Assembly: GCA_903927685.1 (NCBI GenBank)
Contig: CAIYOB010000458.1
Coordinates: 1-14,088, forward strand
DNA from: an uncultured Planctomycetaceae bacterium
Lineage (GTDB): Bacteria; Planctomycetota; Planctomycetia; Pirellulales; Pirellulaceae
Direction of reading: 5' to 3'
DNA length: 14,088 nucleotides
Position 1 is the stretch's first letter. Each line of letters begins with the position of its first letter. Of the stretch, positions 6,712 to 14,049 are shown piece by piece. Both the position numbers and the translations under genes were made by a program. Below the pieces are notes generated by a model. The model made no database searches and was not told the DNA's origin. It saw nothing but the letters and a program-made list of their open reading frames with translations.

Positions 6712-8055
6712 ATGTACAAACGCATCCTGGTCGCCAATCGCGGCGAGATCGCTCTTCGTATCATCCGCGCTTGCCGCGAGTTGGGCATCGAGACGGTGGC
6801 CATTTACAGCGAAGCCGATCGCGGCAGCGCCTATCTGGATTTGGCCGATGAAACCTACTGCGTGGGACCGGCCAAGAGCGCGCACAGCTACCTGAAGATC
6901 GATCGGGTGATCAGTGCCGCCGAGGTAGGCAATGTCGAGGCGATCCATCCGGGATACGGATTCCTGGCGGAGAACTCGCACTTCAACGAAATCTGCCGCA
7001 GCTGCAACATCGACTTCATCGGCCCCACGCCCCAGGCGATGCAGCGACTGGGAGACAAGAACGCCGCCCGCAGCATGGCCCGCGCGGCCGGCGTGCCGGT
7101 CGTGCCCGGCAGCGAAGGCCTGGTCGAAGACGAAAACCAGGCGATGAAGTTCGCCCACGAAATCGGCTTTCCGGTCCTGATCAAGGCCACTGCCGGGGGC
7201 GGCGGCAAGGGCATGCGCGTCGCCGCCAACGACTTGGCGCTCAAAGCGGCCGTCTCTCAGGCTCAGGCCGAGGCCAAGGCTGCGTTCGGGAATGCCGGGG
7301 TGTACCTGGAAAAGCTGATCGAACGGCCCCGGCACGTGGAAGTCCAGATCATCGCCGACGCGCACGGCAACGTCGTCCATCTGTGGGAACGCGATTGCAG
7401 CACGCAGCGCCGGCACCAGAAGCTGATCGAAGAGAGCCCCGCTCCCAACCTGCCGGAGGAAAAGCGGCGGGCCATGTGCGAAGCCGCGGTGCGGCTGATC
7501 AAATCGGCCAACTATACCAACGCGGGAACCGTCGAGTTCATCCTGGACCAGAATCACAACTTCTACTTCATCGAAGTCAACGCTCGGATCCAAGTCGAAC
7601 ACCCCGTCACGGAACTGGTGACCGGCGTCGACTTGATCAAGGCCCAGATCGCCGTCGCCGCCGGCGAACCGCTGCCCTTCCGCCAGGAAGACATCCGCAG
7701 CCAAGGCGTGGCTATCGAGTGCCGCATTAACGCCGAGGATCCCGAGCGGAATTTCCGGCCCAACCCCGGCCGGATCGAGCGGATGTTCGTACCCGGCGGA
7801 CCCGGCGTCCGGTTCGATTCGCACGCCCATCCCGGCTACAACGTCCCGTCGCATTACGATTCGATGATCGGCAAACTGATCGTGCATCACCCGACCCGGG
7901 CCGCCGCCATCGCCGGCATGATCCGGGCCCTGGATGAACTGCGGATCACCGGCATCGAAACCACGGCTTCGTTCCACCGTCGCGTCCTGTCCCATGTCGA
8001 CTTTGTCGAAGGCCGCGTGGACACCGGCTTCGTGGAACGGACCTGGCTGTCCTGA
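6712..8055 (+). CDS. accC: Biotin carboxylase subunit of acetyl-CoA carboxylase
   Basis: It carboxylates the biotin on AccB using ATP and bicarbonate. The 447-residue length matches E. coli AccC (449). The N-terminal biotin-carboxylase domain opens with [20 protein letters not shown] (2-21). The ATP-grasp region has K116, K158 and GGGGKGMR (162-169). Further catalytic residues are H208, K237 in RRHQKL, E275, E288, N290, R292, E296 in QVEHPVTE, and R338 in ECRINAEDP. The active-site string reads [13 protein letters not shown] where E. coli has EMNTR, but all catalytic positions are kept. The ATG at 6712 aligns with the E. coli start; an in-frame TTG at 6706 would add only two residues and has no better ribosome site. 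The Shine-Dalgarno is weak (GGA at 6698-6700), so coupling to accB 31 bp upstream is plausible. The protein ends at the normal place, so this is the stand-alone subunit and not a pyruvate carboxylase or acyl-CoA carboxylase fusion. Confidence 0.97.
   Translation: MYKRILVANRGEIALRIIRACRELGIETVAIYSEADRGSAYLDLADETYCVGPAKSAHSYLKIDRVISAAEVGNVEAIHPGYGFLAENSHFNEICRSCNIDFIGPTPQAMQRLGDKNAARSMARAAGVPVVPGSEGLVEDENQAMKFAHEIGFPVLIKATAGGGGKGMRVAANDLALKAAVSQAQAEAKAAFGNAGVYLEKLIERPRHVEVQIIADAHGNVVHLWERDCSTQRRHQKLIEESPAPNLPEEKRRAMCEAAVRLIKSANYTNAGTVEFILDQNHNFYFIEVNARIQVEHPVTELVTGVDLIKAQIAVAAGEPLPFRQEDIRSQGVAIECRINAEDPERNFRPNPGRIERMFVPGGPGVRFDSHAHPGYNVPSHYDSMIGKLIVHHPTRAAAIAGMIRALDELRITGIETTASFHRRVLSHVDFVEGRVDTGFVERTWLS
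8017..8040 (+). repeat. First copy of a 24 bp near-repeat (inside the 3' end of accC)
   Basis: Positions 8017-8040 encode VDTGFVER near the C-terminus of AccC. They match 9123-9146 in the later intergenic gap at 22 of 24 bases, differing at 8023 (A/G) and 8028 (C/A). See the second copy. Confidence 0.6.
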
Positions 8056-8073
8056 CCGGGAAGGCCCGCCGTC

Positions 8074-8991
8074 ATGGGGCTCTCGAAACCTGCGCTCCGG
8101 TTCCTTGCGCGGACCGCCGGCCGCACTCCGCTCCGCGGTTCGTGGCTGACGCTGGGCCGCCAGTGCGTGTACGCCACGTTCCCCCAGTTCACTCGGATCT
8201 GCCGCGAAGAAGGCCTCACGCCGCGCGAGTTGCCAGCGGACAGTGGGCCGCAAACGAACATTCCGTCCTGGCAGAACACGCCGCTGGCAGGTAATGCCAG
8301 CGATCAGGCCGTCCTGCGGGCCTTGGGCGCCGCAGAAGTATTGGCCTTGGACTACGCCGACTTCGAGGGCGCGGAACTGACCCATGATCTGAACCAGCCC
8401 GTCCCGGAGGCGTGGCGGGACCGCTTCGACGGCATCCTGGACTCGGGGACCTTGGAGCACGTGTTCGCCCTGCCGGCGGCGCTGGCCAACCTGGCCCACC
8501 TGCTGCGGGTCGGCGGCCGCGTGATCCACATCAGCCCCTGCAATAACTTTGCGAATCACGGCTTTTACCAATTCAGTCCGACGCTGCTGGCGGACTTTTA
8601 CGAAGCGAATGCCTTTGCCGGTGTTGAGGTGTACGTCGCGGAGGAAATGGGCGTCGACTACCAATCCAGCTCCTGGGACCTGTTCCAGATCGACCCGCGG
8701 CGCCAGCCCGTGCTGATGACTTCGCGGCGGCGTCTGCTGGTGGTCGTCAGCGCCGAAAAGACGGCCGCCTCGACCGCGGATCGCGTGCCGCTGCAATCGT
8801 ACTATCGGCAGCTGTTTGCCGCAGCCGCAGCTGCTCCGGAGCCGCCCGCTCCGGCCAGTCCCGCGGCTCGCGTCCTGGCGCTCGCCAGGCGCTGCCTGCC
8901 GACGTCTGTCAAAACGTGGCTCCGTCGCGGCCTGCTCCGCCCCGCGCACCGCAGACCGTGGGGAGCCCGGTACCTGGGCCGGCTGAAGTGA
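8074..8991 (+). CDS. SAM-dependent methyltransferase-like protein of unknown role
   Basis: A 305-residue protein with no confident name. Its centre resembles the second half of a class I methyltransferase fold: RFDGILDSGTLEHVF (117-131) fits the post-I/motif II region with its acidic-Leu-Glu-His signature, and HLLRVGGRVIHISP (142-155) fits the motif III strand and loop of Methyltransf_11/25 proteins. NNFANHGFYQFSP (157-169) and the DFYEANAF helix follow. The glycine-rich SAM-binding motif I is not obvious: the expected position holds AAEVLALDYADFEG (86-99), where the acidic DYADFE may stand in for the first acidic loop. The C-terminus (about 248-305) is Ala/Pro-rich, then Arg-rich and basic. 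No signal peptide or membrane helix is clear. GGGAAGG at 8058-8064 is 9 bp from the ATG, and the gene starts 18 bp after accC, so it is probably the last gene of the operon. The substrate is unknown. It could be a catalytically altered relative. Confidence 0.75.
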   Translation: MGLSKPALRFLARTAGRTPLRGSWLTLGRQCVYATFPQFTRICREEGLTPRELPADSGPQTNIPSWQNTPLAGNASDQAVLRALGAAEVLALDYADFEGAELTHDLNQPVPEAWRDRFDGILDSGTLEHVFALPAALANLAHLLRVGGRVIHISPCNNFANHGFYQFSPTLLADFYEANAFAGVEVYVAEEMGVDYQSSSWDLFQIDPRRQPVLMTSRRRLLVVVSAEKTAASTADRVPLQSYYRQLFAAAAAAPEPPAPASPAARVLALARRCLPTSVKTWLRRGLLRPAHRRPWGARYLGRLK

Positions 8992-8997
8992 GCGACC

Positions 8998-9041
8998 GCG
9001 CCGGGATTCTGGAACAAGTCCTGCGTTCGCCCCGGTGGCGC
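8998..9041 (+). terminator. Possible stem-loop at the end of the rightward operon
   Basis: GCGCC at 8998-9002 pairs with GGCGC at 9037-9041. GGG at 9003-9005 pairs with CCC at 9031-9033 (leaving a 3-nt bulge), and an inner GAAC/GTTC stem (9012-9015 with 9025-9028) can form. It begins 6 bp after the stop of the methyltransferase-like gene. No T-run follows, so it is not a textbook intrinsic terminator. It could be a Rho-site barrier or an mRNA 3' end structure. Confidence 0.3.
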
Positions 9042-9122
9042 ACAGCACCGTAGTCCTGATCTCTCCCACGCACGACAGGCACAGGATTTTCGTAAGCGTT
9101 GCCAAGCCGTACACGCCTGTCG

Positions 9123-9146
9123 GTGGACGCCGGATTCGTGGAACGG
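9123..9146 (+). repeat. Second copy of the 24 bp near-repeat, in the gap before the oxidoreductase gene
   Basis: Matches the accC 3' end (8017-8040) at 22 of 24 bases. In the same reading phase it would encode VDAGFVER instead of VDTGFVER. Similarity stops on both sides. It lies in the 213 bp gap 8992-9204, which otherwise shows only the possible stem-loop and the Shine-Dalgarno of the next gene. The string CCGGATTCGTGGAAC within it is also loosely echoed at 9001-9015. This could be a decayed duplication, a small dispersed element or chance. Confidence 0.5.
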
Positions 9147-9204
9147 TACGATAGGTCAAGTTCCCACCACACCCGATCCCTCCCCTTACGAAAGGAGACT
9201 CGCG

Positions 9205-10632
9205 ATGCAGTCACGGTATTCTCGTCGGCAGTTCCTGCGGGGCACGGCGGCGGCCGCCGGCCTGGGCTTGGCTTCCCAAGTGTTCGCTCCGCCCAAGATA
9301 CTCGGGCAACGTTCCCCGAATTCGAAACTGAACACGGTCGTCATCGGTTGCGCCAATCAAGGGCTGGCCAGCCTGAGCGGGGCGGTCACAGAGAATCTGG
9401 TCGCCTTGGTTGACGTGGACGAAAACCACTTGGCCACAGCCAACAACTGGTTCAAAGAGTACGCGCCCGAGGTCGTGCCGTCCAAGCTCAAGGTGTTCTA
9501 CGATTATCGCCAGATGTTCGACGAGTTCCACAAGAACATCGACGCCGTGTTCGTCGCCGCGCCGGATCATCACCATTACCTGGCGGCGATGATCGCCATG
9601 TCGCTGGGCAAGCACGTATACGTGGAAAAGCCGTTGGCGCACACGATCGACGAGGTCCGCCGGATGACGGCCGCGGCCAAGAAGTACAAGGTCGTCACGC
9701 AACTGGGCAACCAGGGCCACAGCGGCGAGGGCATCCGCCGGCTGGTCGAGTACATCTGGGCGGGCGCGATCGGCAACGTCATCGAGACGTACAGCTGGGC
9801 CCGCTCGGGCCGCGGCGGCGTGGGCGGACGCTTGCCCACCAAGCCGGTGCCGGCCGGCTTGCACTGGGACCAGTGGATCGGCCCCATGCCCTATCGCGAC
9901 TATCACGACGAATTGCATCCGCTGCTGTGGCGCAGCTGGTGGGATTTCGGCGACGGCTCGGTGGGCGACTGGGGCTGCCACAACCTGGACGGCCCGTTCT
10001 GGGCGCTGAACCTGGCTCAATCGGCTCCGACCACCGTCGAGGCGGTCATGCAGGAAGGCGGCAGCGACGAACGGTTCCCGCTGCGGAACGCCATCTGCTG
10101 GAGCTATCCGGCGCGGGGCAAGCAGCCGCCGGTCAAGGTCTACTGGTACGACGGGTACTTCGACAAGACCGACCCGACGAAGACCGATGACGAAGGCAAC
10201 CCGCTGCGGATCCAGCACCGCCCGCCGATCGTGCTCGAGCTGGAAAAGAAATACGGCCGCGATCTGAAGGCCGGCGGGACCGTGTTCGTCGGCGACAAGG
10301 GGATCATCGCCTGCGGCGAATACGGCGGCAGCCCGCGGATGATTCCCGAGGAAGCGCACCGCGCGTTCAAGTCGCCCCCCAAGACCCTGCCGCGGACCGT
10401 CGCCAAGACGCACCAGCTGGACTTCCTGGGCGCCTGCAAGGAAGGCTACCAGGCAGCCTCCGACTTCTCCTACGGCGGCCCGCTGTCCGAGATGGTGCTG
10501 CTGGGCTGCCTGGCCATCCGCGCCGGTCTCGGCAAGAAGATCGCCTGGGATCCCGTGGCCATGAAGTGCACGAACGTCCCCGAGGTCAACGCGCTGGTCA
10601 AACGCGAGTACCGCGAGGGCTGGACGATCTAG
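9205..10632 (+). CDS. Tat-exported Gfo/Idh/MocA-family NAD(P)-dependent oxidoreductase
   Basis: The family oxidises or reduces sugars, inositols and sugar derivatives. This 475-residue member carries a twin-arginine signal, SRRQFLRG (6-13), followed by a hydrophobic AAAAGLGLA stretch, so it is probably exported folded with its cofactor. The Rossmann domain starts at KLNTVVIGCANQG (41-53); the second glycine of the usual GxGxxG is Ala50 here. The conserved catalytic EKP is E141-K142-P143 (YVEKPLAHT), and D255/H259 in GDWGCHN fit the D-x-x-x-H motif. The C-terminal beta-sheet domain covers about 165-450, with WDQWIGPMPYRDYHDELHPL at 221-240. AAAGGAG at 9191-9197, 7 bp before the ATG, is the strongest ribosome site in the window. 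The 213 bp upstream gap suggests its own promoter, but none is convincing (TACGAT at 9147-9152 is a weak -10). Planctomycetes carry many such Tat-signal paralogs. The substrate is unknown; the next gene suggests a carbohydrate. Confidence 0.92.
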   Translation: MQSRYSRRQFLRGTAAAAGLGLASQVFAPPKILGQRSPNSKLNTVVIGCANQGLASLSGAVTENLVALVDVDENHLATANNWFKEYAPEVVPSKLKVFYDYRQMFDEFHKNIDAVFVAAPDHHHYLAAMIAMSLGKHVYVEKPLAHTIDEVRRMTAAAKKYKVVTQLGNQGHSGEGIRRLVEYIWAGAIGNVIETYSWARSGRGGVGGRLPTKPVPAGLHWDQWIGPMPYRDYHDELHPLLWRSWWDFGDGSVGDWGCHNLDGPFWALNLAQSAPTTVEAVMQEGGSDERFPLRNAICWSYPARGKQPPVKVYWYDGYFDKTDPTKTDDEGNPLRIQHRPPIVLELEKKYGRDLKAGGTVFVGDKGIIACGEYGGSPRMIPEEAHRAFKSPPKTLPRTVAKTHQLDFLGACKEGYQAASDFSYGGPLSEMVLLGCLAIRAGLGKKIAWDPVAMKCTNVPEVNALVKREYREGWTI

Positions 10633-10645
10633 GGCGTCGTCCAGA

Positions 10646-10680
10646 CTCAGCCTTGACGAAGCACCCAGGTCCTGGCTGAG
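10646..10680 (+). terminator. Stem-loop in the gap between oxidoreductase and beta-helix genes
   Basis: CTCAGCC (10646-10652) and GGCTGAG (10674-10680) form a perfect 7 bp stem over a 21-nt loop. The loop can fold alternatively through CCAGG/CCTGG (10665-10669 with 10671-10675). No T-run follows, and the next Shine-Dalgarno starts 11 bp later. Because the two genes are only 73 bp apart, this may tune expression of the downstream gene (processing or attenuation) rather than terminate fully. Confidence 0.3.
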
Positions 10681-10705
10681 GTCAGGAGCCGAAAGGAAGT
10701 CTTGC

Positions 10706-13700
10706 ATGTCCGTTCGAAGTCGGTGTTGTTGGTCGGTCCCGGCCTGCCTGGCGTTGTGCTGCGTCACGCTCCAGGCGGCCCAGCAACCGTTCGCCTGGCA
10801 GCGGGACTACGCCCGCGTGACCGAAACCGGCGACATCCAGTGGACGCCGCAAGCGTTTCAGTTCGCCGCGGGCGACAACGTCCGCTACATCGATTTCGAA
10901 AACGGGTCCGACGCCGTTGACGGTGCTTCGCCGCAGCGGCCCTGGAAGCATCATCCCTGGGATTCGGCGGCGGCCGGTCAGGCCGCCGCGGCCACAGGGA
11001 TCGATACCTATGTCTTCAAGGGCGGCGTGATCTATCGGGGGCAGCTCACGGTCCGGGAGCAGGGCCGGCCAGGGGCCCCGCTCCGCCTGACCCGCGATCC
11101 CAGCTGGGGCGAAGGGCCGGCCGTCCTCGCCGGGTCGCAGGTCGTCACCGGGTGGCGCCAAGGCGCCGCCCATCCGCAGATTCCCGAGTCCGCGGCGGTC
11201 TGGCAGGCCACGCTGGACTTTGCCCCGCGCACGGTGTGGATGGTCGATGCCCGCGGCGCCGCCACGCGGATTCCGCTGGCCCGGCATCCAAACTGGACCA
11301 GCCAGCCCGAGGATCACAAGTCGGAGTGGTTCACGTGGACCAACGACCCACATCCTTTCAAGCCCAAGGAGGGCTTCACCGCCAACGATGCCGCGCATCT
11401 CCGGGGACTCGACCCGGACTTTGTGCAAGGAGCCCTGATCTACTCCGAGTTCGGCTGGGTGATGGGGACGCCGTATCCGACACGGGTCATGGACTTTGAC
11501 CCCGCGGATGGCGCGGTGCGATTTGCCAACTGGACCGGCGGTGGCAACGCGTCGGTCATCTTCCGCGGGATGCGTTATTACCTGGAGGACAAGCCCCAAT
11601 ACCTGGACGATCCGGCCGGCGAATTCTGGTTCGACAAACGGGGCGCGGGCGGGACTCTGTATCTGCGTCTGCCCGCCGGCGGCGACCCCAACCGCGTGCA
11701 GATCGAAGCTGGCCGGCATTCCGATCTGGTCCTGGGCGAGGATGTCCGGCAGCTGGAAATCAGCGGCCTCGATTTCCGCTGGACCACGCAACCCTGGGAA
11801 CTGGACGTCTCGTCGTGGGACTTTCGGACCAAGCCGTTTGGTGTCCGGCCCGAGGCTCATCCGGCCTGCATTCGCATCTGGGGCCGGGCGGAAGGGGTCC
11901 GGATCAGCAACTGTCGCTTCCAGGATGTGGTCCTGGGCGTCGGCCTGCGCGCCATCGGCCAGGGCGCGCCGATCCGCGACATCACGATCGAGGACAACGT
12001 GTTCCAGAACAACGACGCCGGGGCTGTCAGCTTGACCGCCGGCGCCGGCTGGGGCTTCTCGCATCCGGTGGGCGTCCTGGACGACGTGCGGCTGTACCGC
12101 AATTACGCCGCCAACATCGGCTTTCGGGCTCCCCGCTATGAACGCGGCTGCACGTTCGACCTGACGCATCCCTGGCGGGCCCACATCGCGGGGAACGTGA
12201 TCGAGCGGAGCGCGGCCCAGGCCATCAACGTCGTCGCCGGCAAGGGTGCCAGCCGCGGCGACGTGCCCCTGGTCCGCGTGCTGATCCACCAGAACAAGGC
12301 CTGGAAGACGATGCAGAACGGCAACGACTTTGGCGGCATCGAGAGCTGGCAGCACGGCCCCGTGTACATTTTCAACAACCTCAGCTTCGATGCCCGCGGC
12401 CAGCGCGAGGGAGAGCGGGTCCACAACCGGGGCAATCCGGGTTTCGGGCATGCCTATTACCTGGACGGCGGCTTCAAGCATTATGTCTTCAACAACATCG
12501 CCTGGGGCCTGTCCAACGATCCGACCAGTCCCCTGGTGAACTGTTCCGCGTTTCAGGAGATCTACAGCCATCAGAACATCTTCCTGAACAATACGGCCTA
12601 CAACTTTACCGTCGGCTCGCGCCGCCAGGCCCCGCATGCGGGCCGCAACAAGTACTTGGGGAACGTTTGGCAGGACATCAGCGAACGCGTGTTGCGGCAT
12701 GCCGATCCGGCCAAGACCCAGGCGGACGGCAACGCGGCGGACGCCGGTCCGCAGCAGGATCACTTTGCGTATGAGACCAACGCCTATGCCCGCAACGTCT
12801 TCTACGACATCGCCCAGGCGGGCGTTTTCGAGGCTTCCGGCCGCTGGCTGCCGACGCTTGACGACTTCCGCGCCGCGCTGCAGAAACAGGGCAGCCTGGT
12901 TGCCGAGTTGGGGGTCCTGGACCAGGCCGCCACGCTGCGCGATCCGGCCCGAGGCGACTTTCGGCTGAACCGGGCGTCCGCCGCCGTCGACCACGGCGCG
13001 GTGGCATTCGTGCCGTGGGCCCTGCACGGCGTGGTCGCCGAGTGGAATTTCTATCCGGCCGGGAATGACCCCACGCAGATCATCGACGAACACTGGTACG
13101 CCAAGGACTATCTGACCGACCGCACCGAGTATCACGCCCGCCCCACGTATCCGCTGACCGTCGTCCAGGCGACTCCCCGAGACTACGTCGCCGGACCCTT
13201 GGAAGATTTCGTGGCCGGGGCACTCGAGCTGGATCCGGCGCGGAAGATCTATGCCACGATCCCCCATGCCGATCTCAGCCAGCCGTTCACCGCCCGGCTG
13301 GCCACGCGCGCCGCGCATGGCCAGGATCCGGCCGTCCAGGAATTCACGTTCGCGGGCGACGGACTGAAGAACCCGGCGATTCATGCCGGGAATTTCCTGA
13401 TCGAAGTCTACTTCCGCGCCGCCGGCGACGGGCTGGTCATCAGCAAGGAGCAGGGGGCCGGTTATGCGCTCGAACTTCGTGACGGACGGGCCGTGTTCCG
13501 CGTCGCGGCGAGGCGCGAAACCGGTGCGCAGGAAGCGGTGACGCGCCCCGGGGAGCCGGCGGGACGTTCGGAGGCCGTCGCCACCGCGGAACTGACGTCG
13601 CAGGTTCGGCTGGCCGACGGCCGGTGGCACCATTTGATCGCCGAATGCGACCGTGGCGCGCGGACGCTGGCGATCTACGTGGACGGCAAACCGGACAGTG

Positions 13701-13948
13701 CCGGCCCGGGAATCGGCCCCGTCTCGCTGGCCAACGAGGGCGATCTATTTGTCGGCGGCACTCCGGCGGGAGCTTACCTGCGCGGCGCCATCGATTTTCT
13801 GCGCATCGCCCGGGGAACGCTGGCGGAGGCCCACACCAGCATCGAGGAGCTGTATGCCTGGCAGTTCGACGGGCCGGCGCGGCGCGACATGCGGGGCGTC
13901 CAGCCGCTGGGCCAGGGCCGCGACGCGGGAGCCTTGGAGAGCTTCTGA
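10706..13948 (+). CDS. Large exported right-handed beta-helix protein with C-terminal LamG-like domain
   Basis: The 1080-residue protein begins with a Sec-type signal (CWSVPACLALCCVTLQAA, 8-25; cleavage near 23-25). The lead region 58-150 (NVRYIDFENGSDAVDG, then TYVFKGGVIYRG) is the DUF1565-like opening seen before parallel beta-helices. About 300-345 (GEFWFDKRGAGGTLYLRLP) resembles the beta-rich module preceding the helix in secreted polysaccharide-active enzymes. About 345-660 holds irregular helix rungs with Asn-ladder strings such as IEDNVFQNNDAGA, VYIFNNLSF, YVFNNIAWG and QNIFLNNTAYN. About 880-1050 is a concanavalin/LamG-like fold (LADGRWHHLIAECD, LAIYVDGKP, LFVGGTPAGAYLRGAIDFLR), probably for glycan binding. 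AAGGAAG (10693-10699) is 6 bp before the ATG. It follows the Tat oxidoreductase by 73 bp and may be co-transcribed. Polysaccharide lyase or glycoside hydrolase activity is possible, but no catalytic residues can be assigned, so activity is inference. Confidence 0.88.
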   Translation: MSVRSRCCWSVPACLALCCVTLQAAQQPFAWQRDYARVTETGDIQWTPQAFQFAAGDNVRYIDFENGSDAVDGASPQRPWKHHPWDSAAAGQAAAATGIDTYVFKGGVIYRGQLTVREQGRPGAPLRLTRDPSWGEGPAVLAGSQVVTGWRQGAAHPQIPESAAVWQATLDFAPRTVWMVDARGAATRIPLARHPNWTSQPEDHKSEWFTWTNDPHPFKPKEGFTANDAAHLRGLDPDFVQGALIYSEFGWVMGTPYPTRVMDFDPADGAVRFANWTGGGNASVIFRGMRYYLEDKPQYLDDPAGEFWFDKRGAGGTLYLRLPAGGDPNRVQIEAGRHSDLVLGEDVRQLEISGLDFRWTTQPWELDVSSWDFRTKPFGVRPEAHPACIRIWGRAEGVRISNCRFQDVVLGVGLRAIGQGAPIRDITIEDNVFQNNDAGAVSLTAGAGWGFSHPVGVLDDVRLYRNYAANIGFRAPRYERGCTFDLTHPWRAHIAGNVIERSAAQAINVVAGKGASRGDVPLVRVLIHQNKAWKTMQNGNDFGGIESWQHGPVYIFNNLSFDARGQREGERVHNRGNPGFGHAYYLDGGFKHYVFNNIAWGLSNDPTSPLVNCSAFQEIYSHQNIFLNNTAYNFTVGSRRQAPHAGRNKYLGNVWQDISERVLRHADPAKTQADGNAADAGPQQDHFAYETNAYARNVFYDIAQAGVFEASGRWLPTLDDFRAALQKQGSLVAELGVLDQAATLRDPARGDFRLNRASAAVDHGAVAFVPWALHGVVAEWNFYPAGNDPTQIIDEHWYAKDYLTDRTEYHARPTYPLTVVQATPRDYVAGPLEDFVAGALELDPARKIYATIPHADLSQPFTARLATRAAHGQDPAVQEFTFAGDGLKNPAIHAGNFLIEVYFRAAGDGLVISKEQGAGYALELRDGRAVFRVAARRETGAQEAVTRPGEPAGRSEAVATAELTSQVRLADGRWHHLIAECDRGARTLAIYVDGKPDSAGPGIGPVSLANEGDLFVGGTPAGAYLRGAIDFLRIARGTLAEAHTSIEELYAWQFDGPARRDMRGVQPLGQGRDAGALESF

Positions 13949-14000
13949 AACCGGCTTCACGTGCGGGGGTCTGGGCTCAGGGTCTTCAAAGTTGCGCGTT

Positions 14001-14049
14001 CTCACCGTCCCCTCCGGCACGAGGGCGAATGGTACGAGGTGAGGGACGG
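14001..14049 (+). repeat. Inverted repeat overlapping the ribosome binding site of the last gene
   Basis: CCGTCCC (14005-14011) is the exact reverse complement of GGGACGG (14043-14049), which ends right before the ATG at 14050. CTCACC (14001-14006) can alternatively pair with GGTGAG (14039-14044). Either fold would cover the GAGG Shine-Dalgarno (14041-14044). The rest of the 13949-14000 spacer shows nothing I can name. Confidence 0.35.

Larger units (their letters stand above)
2846..8991 (+). other. Probable operon: glucan phosphorylase - Xaa-Pro peptidase - accB - accC - methyltransferase-like gene
   Basis: All five genes lie on the plus strand with gaps of 12, 16, 31 and 18 bp. No internal terminator is visible, and most have their own GA-rich ribosome binding site. 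The only long upstream gap is the divergent region before 2846, and the next gap of similar size follows 8991. Co-transcription is inferred from spacing. A biotin carboxyl carrier and biotin carboxylase next to an Xaa-Pro peptidase is a known neighbourhood in other bacteria, often with efp between them; efp is absent here. An alpha-glucan phosphorylase at the head of the operon is the unusual part. Confidence 0.6.

Noticed and set aside
6658..9159. 833-codon open frame antisense to accC and the methyltransferase-like gene
   Set aside because: Same artefact: it overlaps certain genes throughout and shows no recognisable motif.
9099..9413. 104-codon plus-strand open frame covering the 24 bp near-repeat
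   Set aside because: It overlaps the strong Shine-Dalgarno and the first 200 bp of the oxidoreductase gene in another phase, and has no ribosome site of its own. The repeat within it is noted separately.
10706..10780. Lipoprotein signal on the beta-helix protein
   Set aside because: Cysteines occur in the signal (CLALCC), but the residue before the candidate cysteine is Leu or Cys rather than the Gly/Ala/Ser of a lipobox, so a Sec signal peptidase I site is more likely.
10682..13633. 983-codon open frame antisense to the beta-helix gene
   Set aside because: The plus-strand frame has a signal peptide, beta-helix rungs and a LamG-like domain; the antisense frame has only low-complexity GC-driven composition.
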